A stretch of DNA of 64,000 nt, taken from the NCBI RefSeq assembly GCF_029894425.1, contig NZ_JARXYJ010000001.1:2914001-2978000 (forward strand), in the 5' to 3' direction. Below are positions 25,224-32,359 of the stretch, piece after piece. A program made the position numbers and the translations under genes. This DNA comes from Streptomyces sp. SAI-127. Its GTDB lineage: Bacteria; Actinomycetota; Actinomycetes; Streptomycetales; Streptomycetaceae. Every line of letters starts with the position of its first letter. Position 1 is the first letter of the stretch. The notes beneath the pieces are model-generated. The model saw nothing but the letters and a program-made list of their open reading frames with translations, did not search any database and was not told where the DNA came from.

Positions 25224-26147
25224 TTACGACAGCTGCGACTGGACCTGCGCCGAGATCAGCTCCAGGTGGTCCAGGTCGTCGAGATCGAGGACCTGGAGGT
25301 AGATCCGGCGCGAGCCCACGGCGGCATAGCGGCCGATCTTGTCGACGACCTCGGCGGGGGTGCCGGCCAGGCCGTTGGTCTTGAGCTCCTCGACCTCGCG
25401 GCCGAGCGCGGCGGCACGGCGGGCGACCTCCTGGTCGTCCTTGCCCACGCAGACGACGAGCGCGTTGGAGTAGGTGATCGCGTCGGCCGCGCGGCCCGCC
25501 TCCTGGGCGGCGGCACGGACCCGGCCGAACTGCGTCTCGCTGTCCTCGGGCGAGGCGAACGGCATGTTGAACTCATCGGCGTAACGGGCGGCGAGGCGCG
25601 GGGTGCGGGTCGCGCCGTGGCCGCCGATCAGCACGGGGATCCTGCTCTGGGCGGGCTTGGGCAGCGCGGGTGACTTCGTGAGGTCGTAGTGCTCGCCGTG
25701 GAAGTCGAAGGTCTCGCCGGGCTCGGTGGCCCACAGGCCGGTGACGATCTCCAGCTGCTCCTCCAGGCGCGGGAACTTCTCCTTCGGGAACGGGATGCCG
25801 TACGCCGCGTGCTCCTCCTCGAACCAACCGGCCCCGAGGCCCAGTTCGACGCGGCCGCCGGACATCTGGTCGACCTGGGCGACCTGGATGGCGAGGACGC
25901 CGGGGAGCCGGAAGGTGGCCGCGGTCATCAGGGTGCCGAGGCGTATGCGCTTGGTCTCACGGGCGAGGCCGGCGAGGGTGATCCAGGCGTCGGTGGGGCC
26001 GGGGAGGCCGTCGGCGTCGCCCATCTTCAGGTAGTGGTCGGAACGGAAGAACGCGTCGAAGCCGAGGTCCTCGGTGGCCCTGGCGACGGTGAGGAGGGTG
26101 TCGTAGCTCGCGCCCTGCTGGGGCTCGGTGAAGATACGGAGATCCAT
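25224..26147 (-). CDS. LLM-class F420-dependent oxidoreductase
   Basis: 307 residues of the luciferase-like TIM barrel: MDLRIFTEPQQGASYDTLL, GFDAFFRSDHYLKMG, TKRIRLGTLMTAATFRLPGV, GRVELGLGAGWFEEEHAAYG and IPVLIGGHGATRTPRLAARYADEFN. These are hallmarks of F420-dependent rather than FMN-dependent LLM proteins. It would reduce or oxidise an unknown substrate with F420. I set the start at 26147 where homology begins; the frame is open further upstream to 26588 but runs through a repeat element. The F420 biosynthesis genes at the right edge show the cofactor is made. Confidence 0.87.
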   Translation of the reverse strand: MDLRIFTEPQQGASYDTLLTVARATEDLGFDAFFRSDHYLKMGDADGLPGPTDAWITLAGLARETKRIRLGTLMTAATFRLPGVLAIQVAQVDQMSGGRVELGLGAGWFEEEHAAYGIPFPKEKFPRLEEQLEIVTGLWATEPGETFDFHGEHYDLTKSPALPKPAQSRIPVLIGGHGATRTPRLAARYADEFNMPFASPEDSETQFGRVRAAAQEAGRAADAITYSNALVVCVGKDDQEVARRAAALGREVEELKTNGLAGTPAEVVDKIGRYAAVGSRRIYLQVLDLDDLDHLELISAQVQSQLS

Positions 26148-26321
26148 GACTCCATCCTGCACGCAGGGGTTCACCGTGGTCCCATCGGTCCCCGTGGCCG
26201 CACCAGTGACCGAGTCCTGTGGTGATCGTTGGCCCAGGCGGAGCCGGCTTGTCGTCGCCGGTGCGTGATCCGTTACCCGCGTCGGCCCCTCCGCCGGGGT
26301 CCTTGGGCCGAGGAGGCCGTC

Positions 26322-26471
26322 TTGTCCGAAGAAACCGTGCCGCCGAAGGGGTTGCTGCAGCAGATGGAGGAGTTGATGGCGGCGCTGAACGCGGATCTGT
26401 CGGCGCTGGATGCGGAACTTCAGGGGGCCGGGGGTTCGGGGCGGGGGGTTGGTGAGCAGGAGGCGGGCTGA
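26322..26471 (+). CDS. Small acidic protein with TTG start
   Basis: TTG at 26322 has a perfect AGGAGG five bases upstream and opens 49 residues: SEETVPPKGLLQQMEELM, an amphipathic helix continuing AALNADLSALDAEL, then a Gly-rich tail. The helix-only, Leu/Glu/Ala-rich pattern suggests a small coiled coil or partner-binding protein. Starts further upstream (26229) lack a comparable site. Function unknown. It is divergent from the LLM gene. Confidence 0.5.
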   Translation: MSEETVPPKGLLQQMEELMAALNADLSALDAELQGAGGSGRGVGEQEAG

Positions 26472-26481
26472 GGACAGTCTT

Positions 26482-26662
26482 CGGCTGCGGGTTGCGTCGT
26501 GGCTGGTCGCGCCCCGCGGCGGAGCCGCTGATGTCACAGCCCCGCGCCCCTGAGTGGGTGCAGTCGAAGCAAGCCCAGCTGTACCCACCTAGGGGCGCGG
26601 GGCTGTATCCATATGCGGCTCCGCCGCGTGGGCGCGACCAGCCCCCACCGGCCCGCAGCCGA
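26482..26662. repeat. Large inverted pair of a Streptomyces-type intergenic repeat
   Basis: The right arm (26591-26660) reads 'ggggcgcggggctgtat...gcggctccgccgcgtgggcgcgaccagc...cgcagcc'. The left arm (26482-26551) is its approximate reverse complement. Together they could fold into a long imperfect hairpin with inner GTGGGT/ACCCAC pairing. A third copy lies at 35492-35570. I know this sequence type as a frequent intergenic element in Streptomyces genomes. Between convergent genes it probably acts as a bidirectional terminator; mobility or other function is unproven. Confidence 0.75.
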
Positions 26663-26667
26663 AGAAC

Positions 26668-27132
26668 TCACCCCGCCTCCGGCAACTCCTCCCCCCGATC
26701 CGCCAGTCTTCGCAGCATCTGCAGCACCCGGTCCCGCGACTCGTCCGCCGCGTCGATCGCCTCCATGCACTGCCAGTACGTCGTCTCGTCGTCCGCCGCG
26801 GACGCGAGGCCGACCAGGGCTATGCCCACCTCGCCGAGGAGGCCGCCGAGGTAGACGAGGGCCTGGCGGGCGTCACCGAGCTCGGTGAGCTGGGCGGCCC
26901 GCAACTCCGCCATGGCGATGTCGGGGCGGTCGAGGACACCGCAACCGCGGCCCGCCAGCTCGGTCAGCCCCAAGGCCTCGCCCCGGAGTTCGGGAGGCCC
27001 GGCGACCGCGAGGCGGCTCCCTATCGCCTGGGCCAGTGCCTGCGCCTGCCACACCTCCGCCATGACCTGAGGCGCCTCGCCGCCCCCGGCCAGGGCACGC
27101 CTGCTCGTCACGATGAGCCGCACCGCGTCCAT
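26668..27132 (-). CDS. DUF6099-like protein
   Basis: 154 residues, nearly all helical, beginning MDAVRLIVTSRRALA and containing EVWQAQALAQAIGSRLAVAGPPELRGEA, a GRGCGVLDRP turn and YWQCMEAIDAADESRDRV. This matches my memory of the actinobacterial family DUF6099, for which no function is known. The upstream 178-base spacer (27133-27310) includes an AT-rich block (27220-27290) that probably holds its promoter. Confidence 0.7.
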   Translation of the reverse strand: MDAVRLIVTSRRALAGGGEAPQVMAEVWQAQALAQAIGSRLAVAGPPELRGEALGLTELAGRGCGVLDRPDIAMAELRAAQLTELGDARQALVYLGGLLGEVGIALVGLASAADDETTYWQCMEAIDAADESRDRVLQMLRRLADRGEELPEAG

Positions 27133-27310
27133 CGGCTGCCCCCGTCTGTCCCGGCGTACGCCCGGGCACGTCCGCCCGCGCCTGCCTGTCCACTACCCAG
27201 AGTGAGCTCGCTCGGAACGAAAAACCAGAGGTAGACGGAAATCTGTGGACAACAAATCGGTTTCGGACCAACTTTTCATCACGGAGAGTGAAAGAGGACT
27301 GAACCCTTCC

Positions 27311-27637
27311 TTACGGCGCCGGAAACCTCCGCTCGTTCCGGTCGATCTTCGCGTCCAGCGCCGCCAGCGGATCGACGCCGAGCACCTCGCACAACTGGAG
27401 CAGATACGCGAGCACATCGGCGATCTCGTCCGTGACACGGTGCGCGGTGTCGGGGTCGTCCATGACCCGCGCCGACTCCTCGGGCGTCAACCACTGGAAG
27501 ATCTCGACCAGTTCGGAGGCCTCCACGCTGAGCGCGGCGACGAGGTTCTTGGGGGTGTGGTACGGCTGCCAATCGCGGGCCGCCGCGAACTCGGCCAGCC
27601 GGCGCTGCAGTTTCGCCACGTCGAGAGGTTCTGTCAC
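27311..27637 (-). CDS. MazG-like nucleotide pyrophosphohydrolase
   Basis: 108 residues of the all-alpha NTP pyrophosphatase fold (iMazG/RS21-C6 type): an AALSVEASELVEIFQW helix with the E-x-x-E metal motif and RVTDEIADVLAYLLQLCEVLG with the E-x-x-D motif. Such enzymes remove non-canonical NTPs/dNTPs. The GTG start at 27637 overlaps the TGA of the upstream ATPase gene (GTGA), so the two are translationally coupled. An open frame continues to 27730 but only inside the ATPase gene. Confidence 0.9.
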   Translation of the reverse strand: MTEPLDVAKLQRRLAEFAAARDWQPYHTPKNLVAALSVEASELVEIFQWLTPEESARVMDDPDTAHRVTDEIADVLAYLLQLCEVLGVDPLAALDAKIDRNERRFPAP

Positions 27638-28854
27638 GGCTCCAGGTGTACCACCGTGACCCCGTCCACCCCGGCGGCCCAGGAGGCGTCGCTCACCGCG
27701 CCGACGAGCCGGATGTGTCCGCGTTCGCACATCCGCACGGCCAGCCGCAGCAGTTCGGTCCGCTGCCGTGGGTCCAGGCTCCGGTCGAGGTTGTCGGCGA
27801 GCACGGTGAGCGTCTGCATCGCCGCGGGCACCTCACCGACCGGATCGACCTCCAGCACCCCGGGCCCGGTGAGCAGCACCAACGCGAGCGCGAGGTACCT
27901 CAACTCGCCGTCGCCCAGCCGCCCGAGCGCCGTACGGCTGCCGTCCCCGCGGTCGAGAAGTGCCCGGACCGTCCCGGTGGGAAGGGGCTCGGCGAGGACG
28001 TCGGCGACGGGGCCCGCACATCCGGCGCGCACCGCGGCGACGAGCTGCGCGTGGCGCCGGCCGCACTCCGTGCGCGTACGCCACAGGACGTCGGCGAGGT
28101 TGTCGCAGCCGCCGAGGAGCCGTCCGGAGCCGGTCGGGACGGGCAGGCGCATGCGGCCGGGCCGTGGGTCGCAGCCGAAGACGGAGCGCAGGGCGACGAC
28201 CATCTGCTCGGCGGCGGCGAGGACGCGCCGCTGTCCGTCCGTCTTGCCGGCCACGCGCAGCGGCAGCAGGGCGGTGCCGAGCTGGTCGTCCGGGAGCGGG
28301 GCGCGGGTGACCGGCGCGGTCCCGGCCGTGTGCCAGGCGGCCTGCACGGCCCGGCGGGAGGGGTCGCGCAGGGCGGTTTCGAGCAGCACGAGCCCGCCGG
28401 AGGTCAACCGCTCGCCCACGATGCGCAGTTCGGGCTCGGCCTGGACCGCGACGTCGAGCCGGACCGGCCCTTCGGGCCCGTCGGCCGTGCAGCCGATCCG
28501 GAAGCCGCGGCGGCGCTGTGCGTCGGGGCGCGCCCGGTCGGGGACGTACGAGAGGGGGTGCGGGAACACCTCACCGAGGCTCGCGCCGCCGCCGAGCCGC
28601 GCGAGTGCCTCGTACGCCCTGAGCGCGCTCGTCTTGCCGCTCCCGCTGGGCCCGGCGAACAGGGTCAGCGGCGCGAGCGGTAGCCCGGCACGCCGGTGGA
28701 CGGCGTACGCGGACAGCCGCAGCTCGGTGAGACACGGCCGGTCGGGGCGGCGCTCACCGCCCTGCGACCGCTCCGGGCGCGGAGGAGCCGACTGAGCGGG
28801 CACGACAGAGGATGTGGGGGACACACGCATATCCGGACCGTAGGACTCCGCCAC
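27634..28854 (-). CDS. AAA/RecF-like ATPase
   Basis: About 406 residues. P-loop TLFAGPSGSGKTSALRAYEAL is near residue 65. A later LGRLGDGELRYLALALVLL corresponds to the ABC/RecF-type signature, and VLEVDPVGEVP and ADNLDRSL replace canonical Walker B/D-loop positions. No nuclease (TOPRIM) domain is apparent, unlike OLD proteins. The start is ambiguous: GTG 28854 or ATG 28830 are both possible. Coupling to the MazG-like pyrophosphohydrolase suggests a joint role, perhaps nucleotide-pool or DNA-damage related. That is speculation; the ATPase class itself is well supported. Confidence 0.75.
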   Translation of the reverse strand: MAESYGPDMRVSPTSSVVPAQSAPPRPERSQGGERRPDRPCLTELRLSAYAVHRRAGLPLAPLTLFAGPSGSGKTSALRAYEALARLGGGASLGEVFPHPLSYVPDRARPDAQRRRGFRIGCTADGPEGPVRLDVAVQAEPELRIVGERLTSGGLVLLETALRDPSRRAVQAAWHTAGTAPVTRAPLPDDQLGTALLPLRVAGKTDGQRRVLAAAEQMVVALRSVFGCDPRPGRMRLPVPTGSGRLLGGCDNLADVLWRTRTECGRRHAQLVAAVRAGCAGPVADVLAEPLPTGTVRALLDRGDGSRTALGRLGDGELRYLALALVLLTGPGVLEVDPVGEVPAAMQTLTVLADNLDRSLDPRQRTELLRLAVRMCERGHIRLVGAVSDASWAAGVDGVTVVHLEP

Positions 28855-28911
28855 CGGACGAACCGTTCCTCCGCAGCGCCCTTCCTACGAACGAGCGAAC
28901 CACCCCGAGGC

Positions 28912-29301
28912 TCACGACCCCGGCATGCCCGCGCCCTCCATCAGCCCCGTGACCTCGGTCCCGGCCGGTGTCAGCAGGAACACGTTGCGGTCCACGCGGT
29001 GCATCCCGCTCGCCAGGCCGAAGACGACGCCGGTACTGAAGTCGAGGACCCGCTTGGCGACTTCCGTCTCCGCGGTGGTGAGGTCGAGCAGGACGGGTAT
29101 GCCCGCCATCAGGGTCTCGGCGACCTCGCGGGCGTCCGCGAAGACGTTGATCCGCAGGACCACGAAGCGGCGCCGGGCCTCGGTCTCGGCCTCCGGCATG
29201 GACCGGTGGCCGACCGCGGACGGCCATGCGTCCCGCCCGCGCAACGGAACGACCTGGGCGAGCCCCTCCCACTGTTCATCGGTGACGTCGTACCTGTTCA
29301 C
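28912..29301 (-). CDS. SepF-like cell-division protein
   Basis: About 129 residues from GTG 29301 (VNRYDVTDEQW). The SepF core is visible: VVLRINVFADAREVAETLMAGIPVLLDLTTAE followed by AKRVLDFSTGVVFGL and a final ...VFLLTPAGTEV. SepF anchors FtsZ to the membrane, but this protein lacks the usual N-terminal amphipathic helix and linker. It therefore resembles the additional SepF-like proteins of Streptomyces (Sfl type) rather than the SepF of the division cluster. No division genes surround it. Confidence 0.8.
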   Translation of the reverse strand: MNRYDVTDEQWEGLAQVVPLRGRDAWPSAVGHRSMPEAETEARRRFVVLRINVFADAREVAETLMAGIPVLLDLTTAETEVAKRVLDFSTGVVFGLASGMHRVDRNVFLLTPAGTEVTGLMEGAGMPGS

Positions 29302-29515
29302 CGGTTGCCCCCGCTCCGACTCGCCTTCAATGCCTGCACCAGCCAATTCTTACGCCAAGTCACCCGTTCGGCCCAACAGCGACACGGTGCGCGACCGCGC
29401 CGGCTCACACATCGCACCGCGGCCCGCCGTGCCGAAAAGGGTCTTACTCGCCTCACACCGGACTCTTGGCCTCCCGCGACACCTGGCTCACCGGGTCCGA
29501 TTAGCGTCCGATGTC

Positions 29516-31240
29516 GTGCTCCTGGCAGATACTCAGCTGTCGGCACCCGGCCGGCCCACCCAGCCCGCGGTGTCCACCGCCCCGGAACCTCCCACGCAGT
29601 GGCATCGCGTCCTGACGCTGCTCGCGGACGTCAGCCTCTTCATCGGTACACGTGAGGTGTGGACGCAGGCGGCCACCCACCGTCCGGCCGTGGCCGCGGT
29701 CATCTCCGTCTGCTACGCCTCGATCCTGGTCTGCGGCGTTCTCGCGCTGGTGGTGCGCGGCCGGCGGGCCCTGGCGCGGGTGGACCTGTGTGTGCTGGTG
29801 ACCGGGCTGACGCTCGCCCTGTGCGCGTTCGTCCTGTTCCACCGCGGCTCCGACGAGTCCGTCCTCACCGCCCAGGCGGCGCGCGAACTGGTCGCCGGGC
29901 ACGGGGTCTACGGCCACCCCTGGCCCTGGCTCTTCGGCGGCAACGGCATCGCGCTCACCCCGACCGTCACGGGCGGCTACGACTACACGTACGGCTATCC
30001 CCCGCTCGCGCCGCTGTTGACCGCACCCCTGCTCTGGCTCGGCCACGGCGGTCTGCCGGCCATAGCGATGAGCACGGGGGCGCTGCTCGTCGGCACGGTC
30101 GTGCTGTGGTGGCTGCTGCCCGTGCCGTGGCGGTCGGTGGCGACCATGGCGTGCCTGGGGTTCTCGATGATTTCCATGTACGGCCGGCTCGGCTACCCGG
30201 CGATCCTGGCGCTGGCCCTGCTGGTGCCGGTGGTGGTGCGCTGGCCCCGGATCGGGCGGGGCGGGCGGCTGGGTCCGGCCGGGATGGCGCAGGCCGCCTG
30301 TCTGGGCGCGGCATGCGCGGCGCAGCAGTTGCCGTGGTTCCTCGCGCCGTTCCTGCTCGCCGGGGTCTACGCCGTACGACGTGGGGAGCTCGGCGCGCGG
30401 GCGGCGGGCCTGGTGGTGCTGCGGCTCGCCGGTGTCGCCGCCACCGCATGGCTGCTGATCAACACGTACTTCATCGTGAGCCAGCCGGTCGCCTGGCTGA
30501 AGGGGATCGCGCTGCCGCTGCTCCAGGGTGCGGTGCTGCACGGCCAGGGCCTGGTGGGCGTGTCGCTGTATCTCACGAACGGCAGCGACCGGCTCGACTG
30601 GTACGGGTACGCGAGTCTGCTGCTGCTCGCCGGCCTGCTGGCGTTGTTCGTGCTGTTCGTGCGCCGCCTGGGCCCGGCGGCGACCGTGCTGCCGTGGCTG
30701 GCCTTCTGGCTGGCGACCCGTTCGCAGGACGGCTACTACCTCATGATGACCCCGCTGTGGCTGGCGGCGGCGGTGACCGCGCCCGCAGCGGAGTTCGCGG
30801 GGGCCTGGCAGCCGTTCACGTGCCGGCCGGCCGGTCCGTACCGGCGTCCGGCGCGGATCGCCGCGGCCGTGCTGCTGCTGAGCCCGGCGGTGGCGAGCGC
30901 GGCGCTGGCGGCCACCGGCTCACCGCCGCTGCGCATGGAGGTCACCTCCGTGCGCCACGACGTCCGCACGCTGTCCCGGCTGACCCTGCGGGTCACCAAC
31001 ACGGACGACGACTCGCTCACGCCGCACTTCACGCTGACCCGGGGTCAGGGCATGTACCCGTACTTCTCGGTCCTGCGGGGGCCGGCCACGCTGCCCGCGC
31101 ACGCGACGGCGACGTACGAGCTCCGGCCGCCCGAGGGGACGTACGCCCTGCCGACGCCGGGTCAGCGGATCCGGCTCCGGGTGTTCACGTCCTCGCCGCA
31201 GACGCTGTCGAGCGCCGACGTCACGCTGCCGACCGTGTGA
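29516..31240 (+). CDS. Polytopic membrane protein, possibly GT-C glycosyltransferase-like
   Basis: About 574 residues with roughly ten to twelve hydrophobic segments, followed by a ~110-residue exported C-terminal beta domain (MEVTSVRHDVRTLSRLTLRVTNTDDD...). The extracytoplasmic loop after the second segment includes GVYGHPWPWLFGG and a GGYDYTYGYPPLAPLL motif. A similar 'Y-x-Y-P-P' loop occurs in polyprenyl-linked mannosyltransferases of the GT87/GT-C class. That similarity is weak, so activity is uncertain. GTG 29516 was chosen as the first plausible start after the spacer; no clear binding site is visible. Its end overlaps the convergent yceI gene by 20 bases. Confidence 0.65.
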   Translation: MLLADTQLSAPGRPTQPAVSTAPEPPTQWHRVLTLLADVSLFIGTREVWTQAATHRPAVAAVISVCYASILVCGVLALVVRGRRALARVDLCVLVTGLTLALCAFVLFHRGSDESVLTAQAARELVAGHGVYGHPWPWLFGGNGIALTPTVTGGYDYTYGYPPLAPLLTAPLLWLGHGGLPAIAMSTGALLVGTVVLWWLLPVPWRSVATMACLGFSMISMYGRLGYPAILALALLVPVVVRWPRIGRGGRLGPAGMAQAACLGAACAAQQLPWFLAPFLLAGVYAVRRGELGARAAGLVVLRLAGVAATAWLLINTYFIVSQPVAWLKGIALPLLQGAVLHGQGLVGVSLYLTNGSDRLDWYGYASLLLLAGLLALFVLFVRRLGPAATVLPWLAFWLATRSQDGYYLMMTPLWLAAAVTAPAAEFAGAWQPFTCRPAGPYRRPARIAAAVLLLSPAVASAALAATGSPPLRMEVTSVRHDVRTLSRLTLRVTNTDDDSLTPHFTLTRGQGMYPYFSVLRGPATLPAHATATYELRPPEGTYALPTPGQRIRLRVFTSSPQTLSSADVTLPTV

Positions 31241-31736
31241 AGCGGAGCGTGGCGGTGACCGTGGTCAGGCCGCGGATCATGCCCATCTGATTCCAGCCCA
31301 GGCCGAAGTGCTCGCGGTCCACCGAGAATTCGGCGTTCAGGGTGACCGCGTCGGCGCTCGCGTCGGCGAGCTGCGCGGTGAAGGACTGGGGGCGGCTGAT
31401 GCCGCGCGCGGTCAGCTGGCCGATCACATGCACCTGGTCGCCGTCCCGCAGCTCGGCGCTGCGCACCGCGAAGGTGATCTCGGGGTGGTTCGCGACGTCG
31501 AAGAAGTCGGCACCCCGCAGGTGCTCGTCGCGCTTGGCGTTCTTGGTGTCGAGAGAGGCGGCGTCGAGGGTCACGGTGCCGACGGCGGAACCGTCGGCCC
31601 GCACCTCGCCCTGGCCGTCCACGGTGGTGAAGGCGCCCTTCACGGTGACCAGGCCCCACATCGTCTTGTGCTTCAGGGCCACGGTGGTGGCGGTCCGGTC
31701 GAGCTGCCAGGTTCCGGTTTCGACGGCGACGGTCAT
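31221..31736 (-). CDS. YceI-family lipocalin-like protein
   Basis: 171 residues: TWQLDRTATTVALKHKTMWGLVTVKGAF, SLDTKNAKRDEHLRGADFFDVANHPEITF and GLGWNQMGMIRG are family signatures. YceI proteins form a beta-barrel that binds long isoprenoid or fatty-amide ligands. There is no signal peptide, so this member acts in the cytoplasm. It is divergent from a MarR regulator, with two CCAAATTTGG-type sites in between that probably control it. Confidence 0.9.
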   Translation of the reverse strand: MTVAVETGTWQLDRTATTVALKHKTMWGLVTVKGAFTTVDGQGEVRADGSAVGTVTLDAASLDTKNAKRDEHLRGADFFDVANHPEITFAVRSAELRDGDQVHVIGQLTARGISRPQSFTAQLADASADAVTLNAEFSVDREHFGLGWNQMGMIRGLTTVTATLRFTRSAA

Positions 31737-31754
31737 GATTCCTCACTCAGGTGG

Positions 31755-31799
31755 TCCAAATTTGGATGACATCACGCTAGCCGATACTTCAAATTTGGA
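31755..31799. promoter_or_regulatory. Twin MarR-type operators
   Basis: TCCAAATTTGGA (31755-31766, perfect palindrome) and TCAAATTTGGA (31789-31799) sit in the 83-base spacer between yceI and the marR gene. Their centres are about 33 bases apart, about three helical turns. They are AT-rich against a GC-rich background. MarR dimers commonly bind such sites and repress both their own gene and the divergent one, which is the likely situation here. Confidence 0.7.
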
Positions 31800-31819
31800 C
31801 AACAGCTACACTTGAATCC

Positions 31820-32299
31820 ATGGCCGACCCGTCCGAATGTCCCTCCGTGTCCGAAGGGCTCCTGCCGCCCGAACTGCATGCCTGGATGCTGCTGCTGGCC
31901 GCGACGGGAGCCGTGGAACAGGAGCTGCGCTCCGCCGTCAAGGACGGTCTGGACGTCTCGCACGACGAGTTCCTGGTGCTGTGCCTGCTGGGCGCGCGCC
32001 CCGCCGAAGGGGTGCGCATGACGAAGATCGCGGAGCTCCTCGGCCGCCCCAAGACCCGGCTGACCTATCAGATCGCCTGTCTCCAGCACGCCGGTCTGGT
32101 CACCCGCAAGTCGGTGTGCGGCGACAAGCGGGGCGTCGAGGTGTCCCTCACCGAGAAGGGCCGGCGCCTGCTGGCGGAGTCCTCCGGCACTCTCGCCGCG
32201 ACGGTCAAGGAGGCGCTCACCCGGTTCATGGGCGCCGACCAGCGCGAGGCGCTGCGCGCGTTGCTGCCCGACCTCGCCGTGGAGGCGGGGCCGGAGTAG
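31820..32299 (+). CDS. MarR-family transcriptional regulator
   Basis: 159 residues. A winged helix spans residues ~45-115 (DEFLVLCLLG, MTKIAELLGRPKTRLTYQIACLQHAGLVTRKSV, DKRGVEVSLTEKGRRLL), flanked by dimerisation helices. It probably represses itself and yceI through the two palindromes in the upstream spacer. The inducing ligand is unknown. The gene is followed after 60 bases by the FAD/Fe-S oxidoreductase, which could be a further target. Confidence 0.9.
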   Translation: MADPSECPSVSEGLLPPELHAWMLLLAATGAVEQELRSAVKDGLDVSHDEFLVLCLLGARPAEGVRMTKIAELLGRPKTRLTYQIACLQHAGLVTRKSVCGDKRGVEVSLTEKGRRLLAESSGTLAATVKEALTRFMGADQREALRALLPDLAVEAGPE

Positions 32300-32359
32300 T
32301 CGTCGGTGCGGTTGCGGGTACCCGGGCCGGTGCCCGCGCAGACACCGAAGGAGGAGTTC

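Noticed and set aside
26482..26662. Insertion sequence or transposon end
   Set aside because: No transposase frame or target duplication; the same element occurs singly at 35492-35570, so an intergenic repeat is the better reading.
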